Positions 1 to 7,689 of a stretch of DNA of 34,940 nt are shown here, piece after piece; position 1 is the stretch's first letter, and each line of letters begins with the position of its first letter. The notes below the pieces were generated by a model, which saw only the letters and a list, made by a program, of their open reading frames with translations, did no database searches and had not been told where the DNA came from. A program made the translations under genes and the position numbers. This DNA is from an uncultured Eubacteriales bacterium (GTDB lineage: Bacteria; Bacillota; Clostridia; Christensenellales; Aristaeellaceae), in the NCBI GenBank assembly GCA_902773895.1, contig CACYGB010000019.1, positions 1 to 34,940 on the forward strand. Direction: 5' to 3'.

Positions 1-22
1 CATCTTGTGCTCTTGAGAGCGA

Positions 23-99
23 CTGGGTGTAGCGCAGCTTGGTAGCGTGCTTGAATGGGGTTCAAGAGGCCGAGAGTTCAAATCTCTCCACCCAGACCA
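23..99 (+). tRNA. tRNA-Pro (anticodon GGG)
   Basis: A full cloverleaf can be folded by hand: a 7-bp acceptor stem (CTGGGTG with CACCCAG), a 4-bp D stem, a 5-bp anticodon stem (CTTGA with TCAAG) around the 7-nt loop ATGGGGT, and a 5-bp T stem (GAGAG with CTCTC) around TTCAAAT. The anticodon is GGG at 57-59, so it reads CCC/CCU proline codons. The discriminator A (96) and CCA (97-99) are encoded. The GTAGCGCAGC...GGTAGC D-arm is typical of bacterial tRNA-Pro. No promoter can be seen in the 22 bases before it. Confidence 0.95.
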
Positions 100-101
100 A
101 A

Positions 102-139
102 AAAGCCTTGAAACATCGTTGTTTCAAGGCTTTCTTTTT
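102..139 (+). terminator. Rho-independent terminator of tRNA-Pro
   Basis: A 13-bp perfect stem (102-114 with 121-133) and 6-nt loop ATCGTT are followed by a T-rich tail (131-139). It starts three bases after the tRNA CCA, so the tRNA transcript ends here. Confidence 0.9.
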
Positions 140-347
140 GTCCACACCCCAACCGTACCTCTACCGATGCTTAAAGGGTTTCGATAGATCGCGGCATGAT
201 TCCCTGCTTGTTGGTTTTCTTCATTGCGGGATTCCTCCATTCTGATGAATGTCAGATACTACAAGCACCTGAATCTATTTTTGAACATGAGCTAAGATTC
301 TTGTTGTCTTGGATAAAAGGCGGTCTTATTTTATACCGGGTCTTTTT
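140..347. other. AT-rich spacer with no recognisable gene
   Basis: No reading frame here has a credible ribosome binding site or protein character. The stretch is visibly richer in A+T than the rest of the window and separates the tRNA terminator from the convergent acetyltransferase terminator. Confidence 0.5.
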
Positions 348-394
348 CTATATAAAAACGCACTTTCACCACAAGAAGGCGGTGAGCAAGTGCG
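348..394 (-). terminator. Rho-independent terminator of the minus-strand acetyltransferase
   Basis: On the minus strand a stem of CGCACTT (394-388) with AAGTGCG (365-359), extended by TCACC/GGTGA with a 2-nt bulge, is followed by TTTTTATATAG (358-348). It begins 24 bases after the stop of the gene at 419-901. Confidence 0.8.
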
Positions 395-418
395 CCCTTG
401 AATCTGACAAACTGAAAT

Positions 419-901
419 TTATAATTCCCGTTTCAAATAACCGCATGTGAATGGGAAAAAGTCAAATTTTTGGGTTCCTATATGAACAGCCCCATTCTGT
501 TCATACCATTTACGAAGGACAGTGTTCTCTTCGACTATTCCGATATTCACGGTACGACATCCCATTCTTTTCGCAAGGGCAAAAGAATGCTCCAACAACT
601 GCTTGCCGATTCCACGATGTCTGTATTGCGGCAGGACAGCAAGATTATTCAATTCGCATGCTCCGTTTTCCTGAATCAGAAGAGAGTAATACCCGCATAA
701 AACACCGTCTTCTTCAGCGACAAACATAGGCCTGTGTTCTTCATCCATTTGCCAATACAGCCTCTCCTCGGAAATGGCAAAAGCAGTGAATCTTGGCGCG
801 GTCACTTCTGTAAACCCAAACTCGTCTGCGACAGTCATAAAACTACTTCGTATCAGGTTCACGCAGAATGGTATATCTTCCCGCTTTGCTTCTCGTATCA
901 T
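419..901 (-). CDS. GNAT-family N-acetyltransferase
   Basis: A 160-residue single-domain protein of the usual GNAT length. The acetyl-CoA pyrophosphate-binding loop (Q/RxxGxG/A type) is RHRGIGK at residues 94-100, preceded by a beta strand with NNLAV (85-89) that commonly leads into that loop. The family transfers an acetyl group from acetyl-CoA to an amine; the substrate cannot be told from sequence. The ATG start is supported by AGGAGA (plus-strand 907-912) 5 bases upstream on the minus strand. The gene stands alone, converges on the tRNA and ends in its own terminator. Its codon use and surroundings are AT-richer than the rest of the window, which suggests acquisition by transfer (inference). 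It could modify a small molecule such as an antibiotic or polyamine, or a protein terminus. Confidence 0.85.
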   Translation of the reverse strand: MIREAKREDIPFCVNLIRSSFMTVADEFGFTEVTAPRFTAFAISEERLYWQMDEEHRPMFVAEEDGVLCGYYSLLIQENGACELNNLAVLPQYRHRGIGKQLLEHSFALAKRMGCRTVNIGIVEENTVLRKWYEQNGAVHIGTQKFDFFPFTCGYLKREL

Positions 902-1389
902 GCAGATCTCCTCTACGAATCCAGATTTGTCGATTTAAGCAAGTATATCACGCCAAAGAGCGTCCGGCAACCTGCTCGCAAGATTCTTCGTTGGCTGCCA
1001 ACTATACTGGCCGCAAAGAATCTAATTCACCCATCACGGCACGTATCTCAGATATATTGGTATTCAGCTACCATACGAACCTGGAAGAAATCTGGGCGCC
1101 TGTGATTTCTTTGCTCGGCCGGTAATGCGGAAAACCTCATCCTTCCGCAGCAGTATGCAACGTAAAATAAGAATATGGGAAGACCAGGAACAGGGGGAGA
1201 GGGAATGGCGATCTTCGTGCTGCTGATTTTATCAGGAGAAACGAGGAAACAATCTGTCCTGTATGAAATCTGTTTTTTCAAAACATTGGCAAAAAGCAAA
1301 GGGAGAAATAAGCGATTCGGCCTGTATGAATAAATTGTAAGAAAACAATTCTCATTTCTTGCGATTTCATGGACGAAATGATAAAATGC
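902..1389. other. Intergenic stretch, no gene recognised
   Basis: About 490 bases with only short, unconvincing reading frames in all six frames. Visible structure: a 7-bp inverted repeat TGCGGAA/TTCCGCA (1126-1132 and 1143-1149) without a T tract; a palindrome ATTGT-N6-ACAAT (about 1334-1349); and ATTTC-N6-GAAAT (1364-1379) just upstream of the -35 box at 1390. The last could be an operator for the sugar operon, but no known regulator motif was recognised. Composition stays AT-rich until the coding region begins. Confidence 0.5.
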
Positions 1390-1418
1390 TTGACAGATAA
1401 GACATGCGGTGCTATCAT
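1390..1418 (+). promoter_or_regulatory. Sigma-A promoter of the sugar ABC operon
   Basis: TTGACA (1390-1395), a 17-nt spacer and TATCAT (1413-1418) give a near-consensus housekeeping promoter. Transcription would start near 1425, so an in-frame ATG at 1404 is upstream of the mRNA and cannot be the start of the binding-protein gene. Confidence 0.85.
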
Positions 1419-1481
1419 ATTTGCAACATCTGGAAGGCCCGGAAGGGACCTTTCAAGAAAACGAAAAAGGAGTGTTCCCGT

Positions 1482-2461
1482 ATGAAAAAGATTCTTGCGA
1501 TCCTGCTGTGCGTGATGATGGTATGCGGCTGTGCCAGCGCGATGGCTGAGGGCCAGAAGGTCGGCGTTTCGATGCCCACCAAGGACCTGCAGCGCTGGAA
1601 CCAGGACGGCGAAAACATGCAGAAAATGCTGATCGAAGCCGGCTACGAAGTGGACCTGCAGTACGCTTCCAACGACGTGCAGACCCAGCTGAACCAGGTG
1701 ACCAACATGATCAACAACGGCTGCGCCGTGGTCGTGATCGCCGCCATCGAAGGTTCCTCCCTGGGCTCCGCCCTGGATCTGGCCAAGGAAAAGGGCATCC
1801 CGGTCATCGCTTATGACCGCCTGCTGATGGAATCCGACGCCGTTTCCTACTATGCCACCTTCGATAACTACAAGGTCGGCACCGTGCAGGGCACCTATGT
1901 GAAGGACGCCCTGAAGCTGGACGAAGCGGAAGGCCCCTTCGTGCTGGAAATCACCGCCGGCGACCCCGGTGACAACAACGCCAATTACTTCTACAGCGGC
2001 GCTATGGACGTGCTCAAGCCCTACATCGATGCCGGCAAGCTGGTTGTGAAATCCGGCCAGATCGAATTCGCCGACGTGGCCACCCCCACCTGGAAGACCG
2101 ACGTGGCCCAGACCCGCGCCGCCAGCATCCTGGGTTCTTTCTATGCTGATGGCTCCAACATCGATGCCTGGCTGTGCTCCAATGACTCCACCGCTCTGGG
2201 CGTTGAAAACGCTCTGGAAGACGGCTATGACGGCGAATGGCCCATCATCACCGGTCAGGACTGCGACAAGTCCAACGTGAAGAACATGATCGCCGGCAAG
2301 CAGGCCATGTCCGTGTTCAAGGACACCCGCACTCTGGCACCTATGACAACCACAAGATCGTGGTGCCTTCCTTCCTGTGCGAGCCCGTGTTCGCGGATGT
2401 GAACAACTATGTTGAACTGCTGATCGACTCCGGCTACTATCAGGCCTCTGACGTGCAGTAA
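1482..2461 (+). pseudogene. chvE: ChvE-like multiple-sugar ABC transporter binding protein, frameshifted by an internal deletion
   Basis: This is the extracytoplasmic sugar-binding protein that would feed the ATPase and permeases downstream. The start is ATG 1482 with AAGGAG at 1467-1472. Residues 1-25 are a signal peptide; VCGC could be a lipobox, or AMA before E a signal peptidase I site. The body is a periplasmic-binding-protein fold of the ChvE/ribose-binding type (KVGVSMPTKDLQRWNQDG near the N terminus, ITGQDCDKSNVKN near the C terminus). After VFKDTRTLA (about 2338) the frame is lost and stops at 2402, but the normal C terminus TYDNHKIVVPSFL...SGYYQASDVQ continues in another frame to TAA 2459-2461. 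Relatives carry about 20-25 more residues at this point, so an out-of-frame deletion fits better than a one-base error. Everything else in the operon is intact, so a local assembly error is possible. The untouched frame would give 306 residues (1482-2402). Confidence 0.8.
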
Positions 2462-2482
2462 TGAATCAATAACCTATGGAAA

Positions 2483-2511
2483 GATGCAGGCGGGCGGTGC
2501 CCGCCTGCATC
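2483..2511 (+). promoter_or_regulatory. Strong intercistronic hairpin between binding protein and ATPase
   Basis: A 13-bp perfect GC-rich stem (2483-2495 with 2499-2511) with the 3-nt loop GGT lies 21 bases after the binding-protein stop. Only GTTTC follows, so it is at best a weak terminator. In binding-protein-dependent transporters such hairpins often stabilise the upstream message and reduce read-through, giving more binding protein than membrane components; that role is inferred here. Confidence 0.7.
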
Positions 2512-2567
2512 GTTTCGGATTATAAAGACCCTGATTTTCCATCTGACGGAAAGGTTGGAGAAAAGCC

Positions 2568-4112
2568 ATGGCCAAAATTCTGCTGGAAATGAAAAATATC
2601 ACCAAAACGTTTCCCGGCGTCAAGGCGCTGGACAACGTGAACCTGCAGGTGGAGGAAGGCGAAATCCATGCGCTGGTGGGTGAAAACGGCGCCGGGAAAT
2701 CCACCTTGATGAACGTGCTCAGCGGCATTTATCCCTACGGCACGTATGAAGGCGATATTATCTATGACGGAAAAACGTGCAAATTTTCCAATATCAAGGA
2801 CTCCGAAAAACTGGGCATCGTGATCATTCACCAGGAACTGGCCCTGGTGCCGGAAATGACCATCGGCGAAAACATGTACCTGGGCAATGAGTGCGGGCAC
2901 AGATTCGCCATTGACTGGAACAAAACCTATTCCGAGGCGGATAAATACCTGAAGATGGTGGGCTTGTCCGAAAGCTCCAAGGTGCAGGTTAAAACCATCG
3001 GCACCGGCAAGCAGCAGCTGGTTGAAATCGCCAAGGCCCTGGCAAAGAAGGCGAGGCTGCTGATTCTGGATGAACCCACATCCTCCCTGAACGAAGAAGA
3101 TTCCCGCGCGCTGCTGGACCTGATGCTCAGCTTCAAAAAGCAGGGGATGACCATGATCATCATCACCCACAAGCTGAACGAGGTATCCTACGTGGCGGAT
3201 AAAATAACGGTCATCCGGGACGGCACGACCATCGAAACCATTGATAACCACGGGAAGGAGCCCGTCAGCGAGGAACGCATTATCAAGGGCATGGTAGGCC
3301 GTGAAATGACGAATCGCTTTCCCAAACGCGAAGGGGTCCAGATCGGCGATATTGAAATGGAGGTCAGCCACTGGACGGTGCATCATCCGCTGTACCCGGA
3401 GCGCAAGGTGGTGGACGATGTGTCCATGTATGTGCGCAAGGGCGAAGTGGTGGGCATTTACGGCCTGATGGGCGCCGGACGGACGGAGCTGGCCATGAGT
3501 ATTTTCGGCCAAAGTTACGGCGTCAATTTTTCCGGCGAACTGAAGCTGAACGGGCGGCATGTGAAGCTGCGCAAAAGCGAGGCCGACGCGATCCGCCACA
3601 AAATCGCCTATGTCACGGAGGACCGCAAGGGCAATGGCCTGGTGCTTTCCCAGTCCATTAAGGTGAACACCTCCCTGGCCAATCTGAACGCCATTTCATC
3701 CCGCACCGTCATTGACGGCGATAAGGAATACGCCGTGGCAGAGGAATACCGGGACAAACTGAAAATCAAAACGCCTTCGGTGGAGCAGCTGGTGGGCAAT
3801 CTGTCCGGCGGAAACCAGCAAAAGGTGCTTTTGGCCAAATGGATGTTTGCGGAACCGGATGTGCTGCTGCTGGATGAACCGACCCGCGGGATCGACGTGG
3901 GCGCCAAGTATGAAATCTACTGCATCATCAACGATCTGGCCGCCGCGGGCAAATGCGTGGTGCTGATCTCCTCCGAACTGCCGGAGGTGCTGGGCATGAG
4001 CGACCGGATTTACATCATGAACGAAGCGAAAATCGTGGGCGAAATGAAAGCGGAGGACGCCACCCAGGAAAACATCATGGCGATGATCCTCAGATCAGGA
4101 AGGGGTGCGTAA
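2568..4112 (+). CDS. mmsA: Multiple-monosaccharide ABC transporter ATP-binding protein
   Basis: A 514-residue tandem ABC ATPase of the AraG/MglA/GguA class, which energises uptake of monosaccharides such as xylose, arabinose, glucose or galactose. The first half has Walker [10 protein letters not shown] (38-46), a degenerate signature IGTGKQQ (144-150) and Walker B LLILDE (164-169). The second half has the degenerate P-loop GLMGAGRTE (Arg for Lys), a canonical signature LSGGNQQK and Walker B VLLLDE followed by [10 protein letters not shown]. This asymmetry is usual for sugar ABC ATPases of this class. The start ATG has GGAG at 2557-2560. The gene follows the damaged binding-protein gene after a hairpin and is two bases from the permease start, so it is translated with it. 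The exact sugar cannot be read from the ATPase. Confidence 0.95.
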   Translation: MAKILLEMKNITKTFPGVKALDNVNLQVEEGEIHALVGENGAGKSTLMNVLSGIYPYGTYEGDIIYDGKTCKFSNIKDSEKLGIVIIHQELALVPEMTIGENMYLGNECGHRFAIDWNKTYSEADKYLKMVGLSESSKVQVKTIGTGKQQLVEIAKALAKKARLLILDEPTSSLNEEDSRALLDLMLSFKKQGMTMIIITHKLNEVSYVADKITVIRDGTTIETIDNHGKEPVSEERIIKGMVGREMTNRFPKREGVQIGDIEMEVSHWTVHHPLYPERKVVDDVSMYVRKGEVVGIYGLMGAGRTELAMSIFGQSYGVNFSGELKLNGRHVKLRKSEADAIRHKIAYVTEDRKGNGLVLSQSIKVNTSLANLNAISSRTVIDGDKEYAVAEEYRDKLKIKTPSVEQLVGNLSGGNQQKVLLAKWMFAEPDVLLLDEPTRGIDVGAKYEIYCIINDLAAAGKCVVLISSELPEVLGMSDRIYIMNEAKIVGEMKAEDATQENIMAMILRSGRGA

Positions 4113-4114
4113 CC

Positions 4115-5410
4115 GTGAGCGAGAAATCCGTTGCCTCCCGGAAACAAAGCATTTCAGACCTTATGCAAAAACACAAGGTCGGCGCATTTTTTCAAAAATA
4201 CACCATGATCATCGCCCTGGTGGCGGTCACCATCGTGTTTGCCAATTGGCCCGGGAAAGAGGGCATGATCCTGCTGCCCTCCAACCTGAACGGCCTGATC
4301 GCCGAAAACGCCTACGTGTTCGTGCTGGCCACCGGCATGCTGCTGTGCATCCTGACGGGCGGCAACATTGATCTGTCCGTGGGCAGCGTGGTGTGCTTTA
4401 CGGCCGCCATCGGGTGCGTGATGATGGCCGCCGGGGCCAACATGTGGCTGACGGTGCTGGTGATGCTGTTGATCGGCCTTGCCATCGGCGCTTTCCAGGG
4501 ATTCTGGATCGCCAAAGTGCGGGTGCCGGCCTTCATCGCCACCCTGGCCGGCATGTACGCGTTCCGCGGCTTTTCCAATGTGGTGCTCAACGGCTACCGC
4601 GTGGACATCAGCAATGAAACCTTCCTGATGCTGTTCGGCAACGGCAAATCCAGCTTCATCCCTGATGTGATCCGGCAGGCCAATCCCGGCCTGGACGCCG
4701 TGTTTACCAAGGACAACGCTTTCCTGGCCGGGCTGCTGGGACCCAGTTTCGTAACCAAATTCAACCTTACCTGCATGTGCATCGGCATCCTGGCGGTGAT
4801 TGCTTTCGCGGTGTTTCGGGTGCGCAAGATCCTGGTGCAGAAAAAGCTGAACATCCATCAGTCGATCCCGGGCCAGATCTTTTCTCTGATCGTCATTTCC
4901 GCGCTGGTGCTGTGGGTCAGCTACAAGCTGGCCTGCTACCGCGGCTTCCCCATGGTGCTGATCTGGATCGGCCTGGTGCTGGGCATTTACGCCTACATCA
5001 CCACCAAGACGCCCATCGGCCGTCATCTGTACGCCGTGGGCGGCAATGAAAAGGCCACGGCCCTTTCGGGCGTCAAGACCCGCAACGTTTACTGGTTTGC
5101 CTATGCCAACATCGGTCTGCTGGCCGGCCTGGCCGGTATCCTGACGGCGGGCCGAGCGAAGGGGATCGACCCGGTTTACGGCGAAGGCTATGAAATGGAC
5201 GCCATTGCCTCCTGCTTCATCGGCGGCGCCTCGGCCTACGGCGGCACCGGCAAGGTGTCCGGCATGATCATCGGCGCCATCCTGATGGGCGTCATCAACA
5301 AGGGCATGATCATCGTGGGCGTGGATACCAACTACCAAAAAGTGGTCAAGGGCATCGTGCTGCTGCTGGCGGTCATGTTCGACGTGCTGTCCAAGCGGCA
5401 GAAGCGGTAA
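4115..5410 (+). CDS. mmsB: Multiple-monosaccharide ABC transporter permease, first copy
   Basis: A 431-residue polytopic membrane protein of the sugar ABC permease family (BPD_transp_2, as in MmsB/GguB/XylH). The family hallmark LTGGNIDLSVGS follows the second hydrophobic segment, and the C-terminal half carries GRHLYAVGGNEKA and the loop with EMDAIASCFIGGASAYGG. About ten hydrophobic segments can be counted. The start is GTG 4115, two bases after the mmsA stop, with AGGAAGGGG at 4097-4105; the frame is open further upstream but only inside mmsA. It pairs with MmsA in the cytoplasmic membrane. A second, clearly different permease follows directly, so the transporter may use a heterodimeric channel (inference). 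Confidence 0.93.
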   Translation: MSEKSVASRKQSISDLMQKHKVGAFFQKYTMIIALVAVTIVFANWPGKEGMILLPSNLNGLIAENAYVFVLATGMLLCILTGGNIDLSVGSVVCFTAAIGCVMMAAGANMWLTVLVMLLIGLAIGAFQGFWIAKVRVPAFIATLAGMYAFRGFSNVVLNGYRVDISNETFLMLFGNGKSSFIPDVIRQANPGLDAVFTKDNAFLAGLLGPSFVTKFNLTCMCIGILAVIAFAVFRVRKILVQKKLNIHQSIPGQIFSLIVISALVLWVSYKLACYRGFPMVLIWIGLVLGIYAYITTKTPIGRHLYAVGGNEKATALSGVKTRNVYWFAYANIGLLAGLAGILTAGRAKGIDPVYGEGYEMDAIASCFIGGASAYGGTGKVSGMIIGAILMGVINKGMIIVGVDTNYQKVVKGIVLLLAVMFDVLSKRQKR

Positions 5411-5431
5411 CGCGGGAAGGAGGAGTGAATC

Positions 5432-6601
5432 ATGGATAAAAAGACGATTCTTGCCGCGTTCAAGAAAAACGCGATGCTGGTGGTCACGATCCTGGTGTAC
5501 CTGTTTTTCCTGATCCTGACCCAGGGCGGCATCTTCAGTCCTTCCAGCTTTACGGAGCTGATCAACCAGAACGCCTACGTGTACATTCTGGGCGCCGGCA
5601 TGCTGATGTGCATGCTCACTGGCGGCAACATTGACCTGAGCTGCGGCGCTTTCGTGTGCCTGCTGGGCGCGTTTGGCGGCGTGTTTATGATCGTGCAGGG
5701 GATGGGCACCGGCGTATCCATTCTGCTGCTGCTGCTGATCGGCATCGTGTACGGCGTGATCCTTGGCTATCTGGTGGCTTATGTGCATATTCCGCCGTGG
5801 ATTGCCACGTTGGCCGGGTATCTGGCCTTCCGCGGCTGGGGCACCGCCATTCTGTCCGCCAATTCCAAAACGGGCTCCCTGGCGCCTTTCCCGGTGGATT
5901 TCCAGCGTATCTTCTACGGCCGGGTCTTTCCATCGGAAAAAGGCGTGTTCAACTGGCCCTGCTTCCTGTTCGGCCTGCTGGCGGCGTGCCTGATCATCTT
6001 CCTGGTGTTTGCCACCCGCAGGAACCGCCTGGCCAAGGGCTATGAGGCGGACAGCGTGAAATCGGCGGCCCTCAAGAGCGGCCTTGGCAGCGCTGCCATC
6101 ATCCTGGTGATGACAAAGCTTTCCATGGACGGCGGCATTCCAACCACCCTGCTGTGGGTGGCGGGCGTCGTGCTGATTTACAGCTTCATTACCAGCAAGA
6201 CCACCATTGGCCGTCACTTCTACGTGGTGGGCGGCAATATGGAGGCTGCCCGGCTGTCCGGCGTCAACACCCGCCGCATCATGTTCATGGCGTATCTGAA
6301 CATGGCTGTGCTGACGGCGATCGCCACCATGACCGTGATTGCCCGTTCCCAATCCGCCTACGCGGACGTGGGCAAGAACTTTGAAATGGACGCCATTTCC
6401 GCCTGCGTGGTGGGCGGCGTATCTGCCAGCGGCGGCGCGGGCACGGTGCTAGGCATGGTGATCGGCGCGACGCTGATCGGCATCATCAACCTGGGCATGA
6501 GCCTGATCAGCCTGGACGCCAACTACCAGCGTGTGGTCAAGGGCTTCGTGCTGCTGGCTGCCGTGGTGTTTGACATCCTGTCCAAGAAACGCCAGAAGTA
6601 A
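5432..6601 (+). CDS. Sugar ABC transporter permease, second paralogue
   Basis: A 389-residue membrane protein of the same family as the preceding gene: LTGGNIDLSCGA after the second hydrophobic segment, then GRHFYVVGGNMEAARLSGV and EMDAISACVVGGVSASGGAG. It is about 40 residues shorter and differs throughout, so the pair is an old duplication, not a recent copy. AGGAGG at 5418-5423 supports ATG 5432. It ends the operon: a 10-bp hairpin and then a terminator follow. Most MmsAB-type systems have one permease that dimerises; two permeases suggest a heterodimer or a switch in substrate range (inference). It could equally be labelled mmsB. Confidence 0.9.
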   Translation: MDKKTILAAFKKNAMLVVTILVYLFFLILTQGGIFSPSSFTELINQNAYVYILGAGMLMCMLTGGNIDLSCGAFVCLLGAFGGVFMIVQGMGTGVSILLLLLIGIVYGVILGYLVAYVHIPPWIATLAGYLAFRGWGTAILSANSKTGSLAPFPVDFQRIFYGRVFPSEKGVFNWPCFLFGLLAACLIIFLVFATRRNRLAKGYEADSVKSAALKSGLGSAAIILVMTKLSMDGGIPTTLLWVAGVVLIYSFITSKTTIGRHFYVVGGNMEAARLSGVNTRRIMFMAYLNMAVLTAIATMTVIARSQSAYADVGKNFEMDAISACVVGGVSASGGAGTVLGMVIGATLIGIINLGMSLISLDANYQRVVKGFVLLAAVVFDILSKKRQK

Positions 6602-6605
6602 GGGG

Positions 6606-6690
6606 TTTTCCACTGCCGAACAGTGGGGAAACAAGGCTTTCCTGCATGTCATTTCAAAATGCCCCGTGGCTTCTGTCACGGGGCTTGTTA
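6606..6690 (+). terminator. Double hairpin ending the sugar operon
   Basis: The first stem pairs 6606-6615 with 6621-6630 around CCGAA. The second, GCCCCGTG (6661-6668) with CACGGGGC (6677-6684), is followed by TTGTT and is the likely terminator, although the T tract is short and read-through into the next small gene is possible. Confidence 0.65.
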
Positions 6691-6707
6691 AAGGAGACGG
6701 TTCCTGC

Positions 6708-6959
6708 GTGAACAATTATAAAACCCGGTCCAGCCTGATGGGCGTTGTGGCCGCTTACCTGCTGTACACGGCCTTTGAATTGTACCAGGGAAGGAATAAC
6801 CCCGATACGACCATGACCCCGGCGGTCATGATCCTGTTTATCGTGCTGTTTGTGATTGCCGCCGGCGCGCTGATCGTGTATGCGTACCGTTTGTGGAAGC
6901 GCGGCACGCAGGAAGAAAAGGAAAAAGCCCGGGAGGATGATCCGGACAGTATGAAATAA
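6708..6959 (+). CDS. Small two-helix membrane protein, unknown function
   Basis: An 83-residue protein beginning at GTG 6708, with AAGGAG at 6691-6696 about 11 bases upstream. The frame is open back to 6531, but the upstream part lies inside the permease gene and the operon terminator, so the GTG is preferred. There are two hydrophobic segments, about residues 9-24 and 34-58, followed by a highly charged tail (KRGTQEEKEKAREDDPDSMK). The gene family was not recognised. It sits between the sugar operon and another small unknown gene and may be read through from the operon. Its position after a weak terminator does not show whether it belongs to the transporter. Confidence 0.6.
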   Translation: MNNYKTRSSLMGVVAAYLLYTAFELYQGRNNPDTTMTPAVMILFIVLFVIAAGALIVYAYRLWKRGTQEEKEKAREDDPDSMK

Positions 6960-6999
6960 CCGGAAAGAACGAAAAAAGTGCCAAGCAGAGGAGGACCGG

Positions 7000-7440
7000 A
7001 TGGAAGCGTTGTTCGCGGCCCTGGAACAGGCTTTTGCAGATTACCGGACGGATCTGGAAAACTATGAAAAGAAGAGCAAGCCCACGGACGGACTGCTGGG
7101 CTTTGGCCATTCCCTCCGGGATGACGCCTGCCACGAACGCCTGGATGAACGGATAGAACGGACGGTTGCCGGTATCCGGGAGGCAAAACCTGATCCGAAT
7201 CAGGCGGAAAGGGCGGTACGTCTGCTGCTGGATCAAGGAAAAAGAACGGATTGGCCGCTGGCTGCGCAGTGGATGCTGCGGGCTGTGGAGCGCCACGCGC
7301 TGCCCCTGATCCCGTTCCTGAGCAAGGACGACGCGTCCGCGTTCCTGCAGGATTACACAAGCCGGTACCGCCCCTGGGACAGGCTGCCGGCACAAAAGCA
7401 GGTGTACAAGGCACTGAAAGCGCAAAGCCGGGAAAAGTGA
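7000..7440 (+). CDS. Hypothetical protein, small soluble, charged
   Basis: A 146-residue protein with no signal peptide or membrane segment; GAGGAGG ends 5 bases before ATG 7000. It looks wholly helical and is rich in Glu, Arg, Lys and Leu, with two conserved-looking aromatic stretches (TDWPLAAQWMLRAVERHALPL and SRYRPWDRLP). No family or catalytic motif was recognised. It lies 40 bases after the small membrane-protein gene in the same direction, so the two may form one transcript, and a strong terminator follows 36 bases after its stop. Confidence 0.65.
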   Translation: MEALFAALEQAFADYRTDLENYEKKSKPTDGLLGFGHSLRDDACHERLDERIERTVAGIREAKPDPNQAERAVRLLLDQGKRTDWPLAAQWMLRAVERHALPLIPFLSKDDASAFLQDYTSRYRPWDRLPAQKQVYKALKAQSREK

Positions 7441-7476
7441 TTGAATCGTTTCGCCGATCCATCCGTCAATGACCCG

Positions 7477-7520
7477 GGCCCCGCGGCTGATTTACCGTTT
7501 CCGCGGGGCCGCATTCTTTA
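7477..7520 (+). terminator. Rho-independent terminator
   Basis: A perfect 10-bp stem GGCCCCGCGG (7477-7486) with CCGCGGGGCC (7501-7510) encloses a 14-nt loop and is followed by GCATTCTTTA. It closes the transcription unit of the two small genes at 6708-7440. Confidence 0.8.
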
Positions 7521-7548
7521 TCGGAGAAAAGAAAAATGAAAAAAACAC

Positions 7549-7577
7549 TTGACAGGGGTAAGAAAATGCATTATAAT
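7549..7577 (+). promoter_or_regulatory. Perfect-consensus sigma-A promoter for a short RNA
   Basis: TTGACA (7549-7554), exactly 17 nt, then TATAAT (7572-7577). This is one of the two perfect promoters in the window, the other being the uraA promoter. The predicted start is G7584. There is no coding gene downstream on this strand before a terminator about 90 bases later. Confidence 0.85.
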
Positions 7578-7583
7578 TGCTTT

Positions 7584-7679
7584 GTGGTTAGAAAATACTA
7601 ACTGCAAAAAACAACACACCTCCTTTTCTTCTCCCTGGGCGGGCGCTGTGCGGCATCACAGCGCCCGTTCTCTTTTGTT
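7584..7679 (+). ncRNA. Candidate trans-acting small RNA with CU-rich, anti-Shine-Dalgarno-like seed
   Basis: The predicted transcript is about 95 nt. It has three parts in order. First is a 5' stem-loop, GTTAG (7587-7591) with CTAAC (7598-7602). Second is an unpaired A/C-rich then CU-rich stretch containing CACCTCCTTTTCTTCTCCC (7618-7636), close to the 3' end of 16S rRNA and complementary to AAGGAGGTG-type ribosome binding sites. Third is a 10-bp GC-rich terminator stem (7641-7650 with 7657-7666) followed by GTTCTCTTTTGTT. This architecture is that of known Firmicute sRNAs (FsrA, RsaE, the Listeria LhrC group), which block translation through C/U-rich loops. No convincing ORF lies inside. The inverted repeat over the start site could alternatively be an operator. 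The family was not recognised; the assignment is an inference from promoter, fold and seed. Confidence 0.6.
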
Positions 7680-7689
7680 GATGACGCCG

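Noticed and set aside
81-99. tRNA 3' end as an attachment site of an integrated element
   Set aside because: No second copy of the tRNA end and no integrase occur in the window.
1177-1335. A short plus-strand open frame in the gap before the sugar operon
   Set aside because: No ribosome binding site, no protein-like composition, and AT-rich drift sequence around it.
1404-1481. An in-frame upstream ATG for the sugar-binding protein
   Set aside because: It lies inside the promoter spacer, upstream of the transcription start, and would bury the signal peptide; ATG 1482 has a proper AAGGAG.
4154-6352. A 732-codon minus-strand open frame opposite both permeases
   Set aside because: Extreme His/Gln/Gly content typical of an antisense shadow; no ribosome binding site; the plus-strand genes are certain.
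7587-7602. FapR- or DtxR-like operator reading of GTTAG-N6-CTAAC
   Set aside because: Half-sites and spacing do not fit either consensus. A 5' RNA hairpin explains it as well; kept only as a possible operator.
7598-7625. AAGGAGGTG on the minus strand as a ribosome binding site
   Set aside because: The only start after it gives a 7-codon peptide; it is the complement of the CU-rich seed of the plus-strand RNA.
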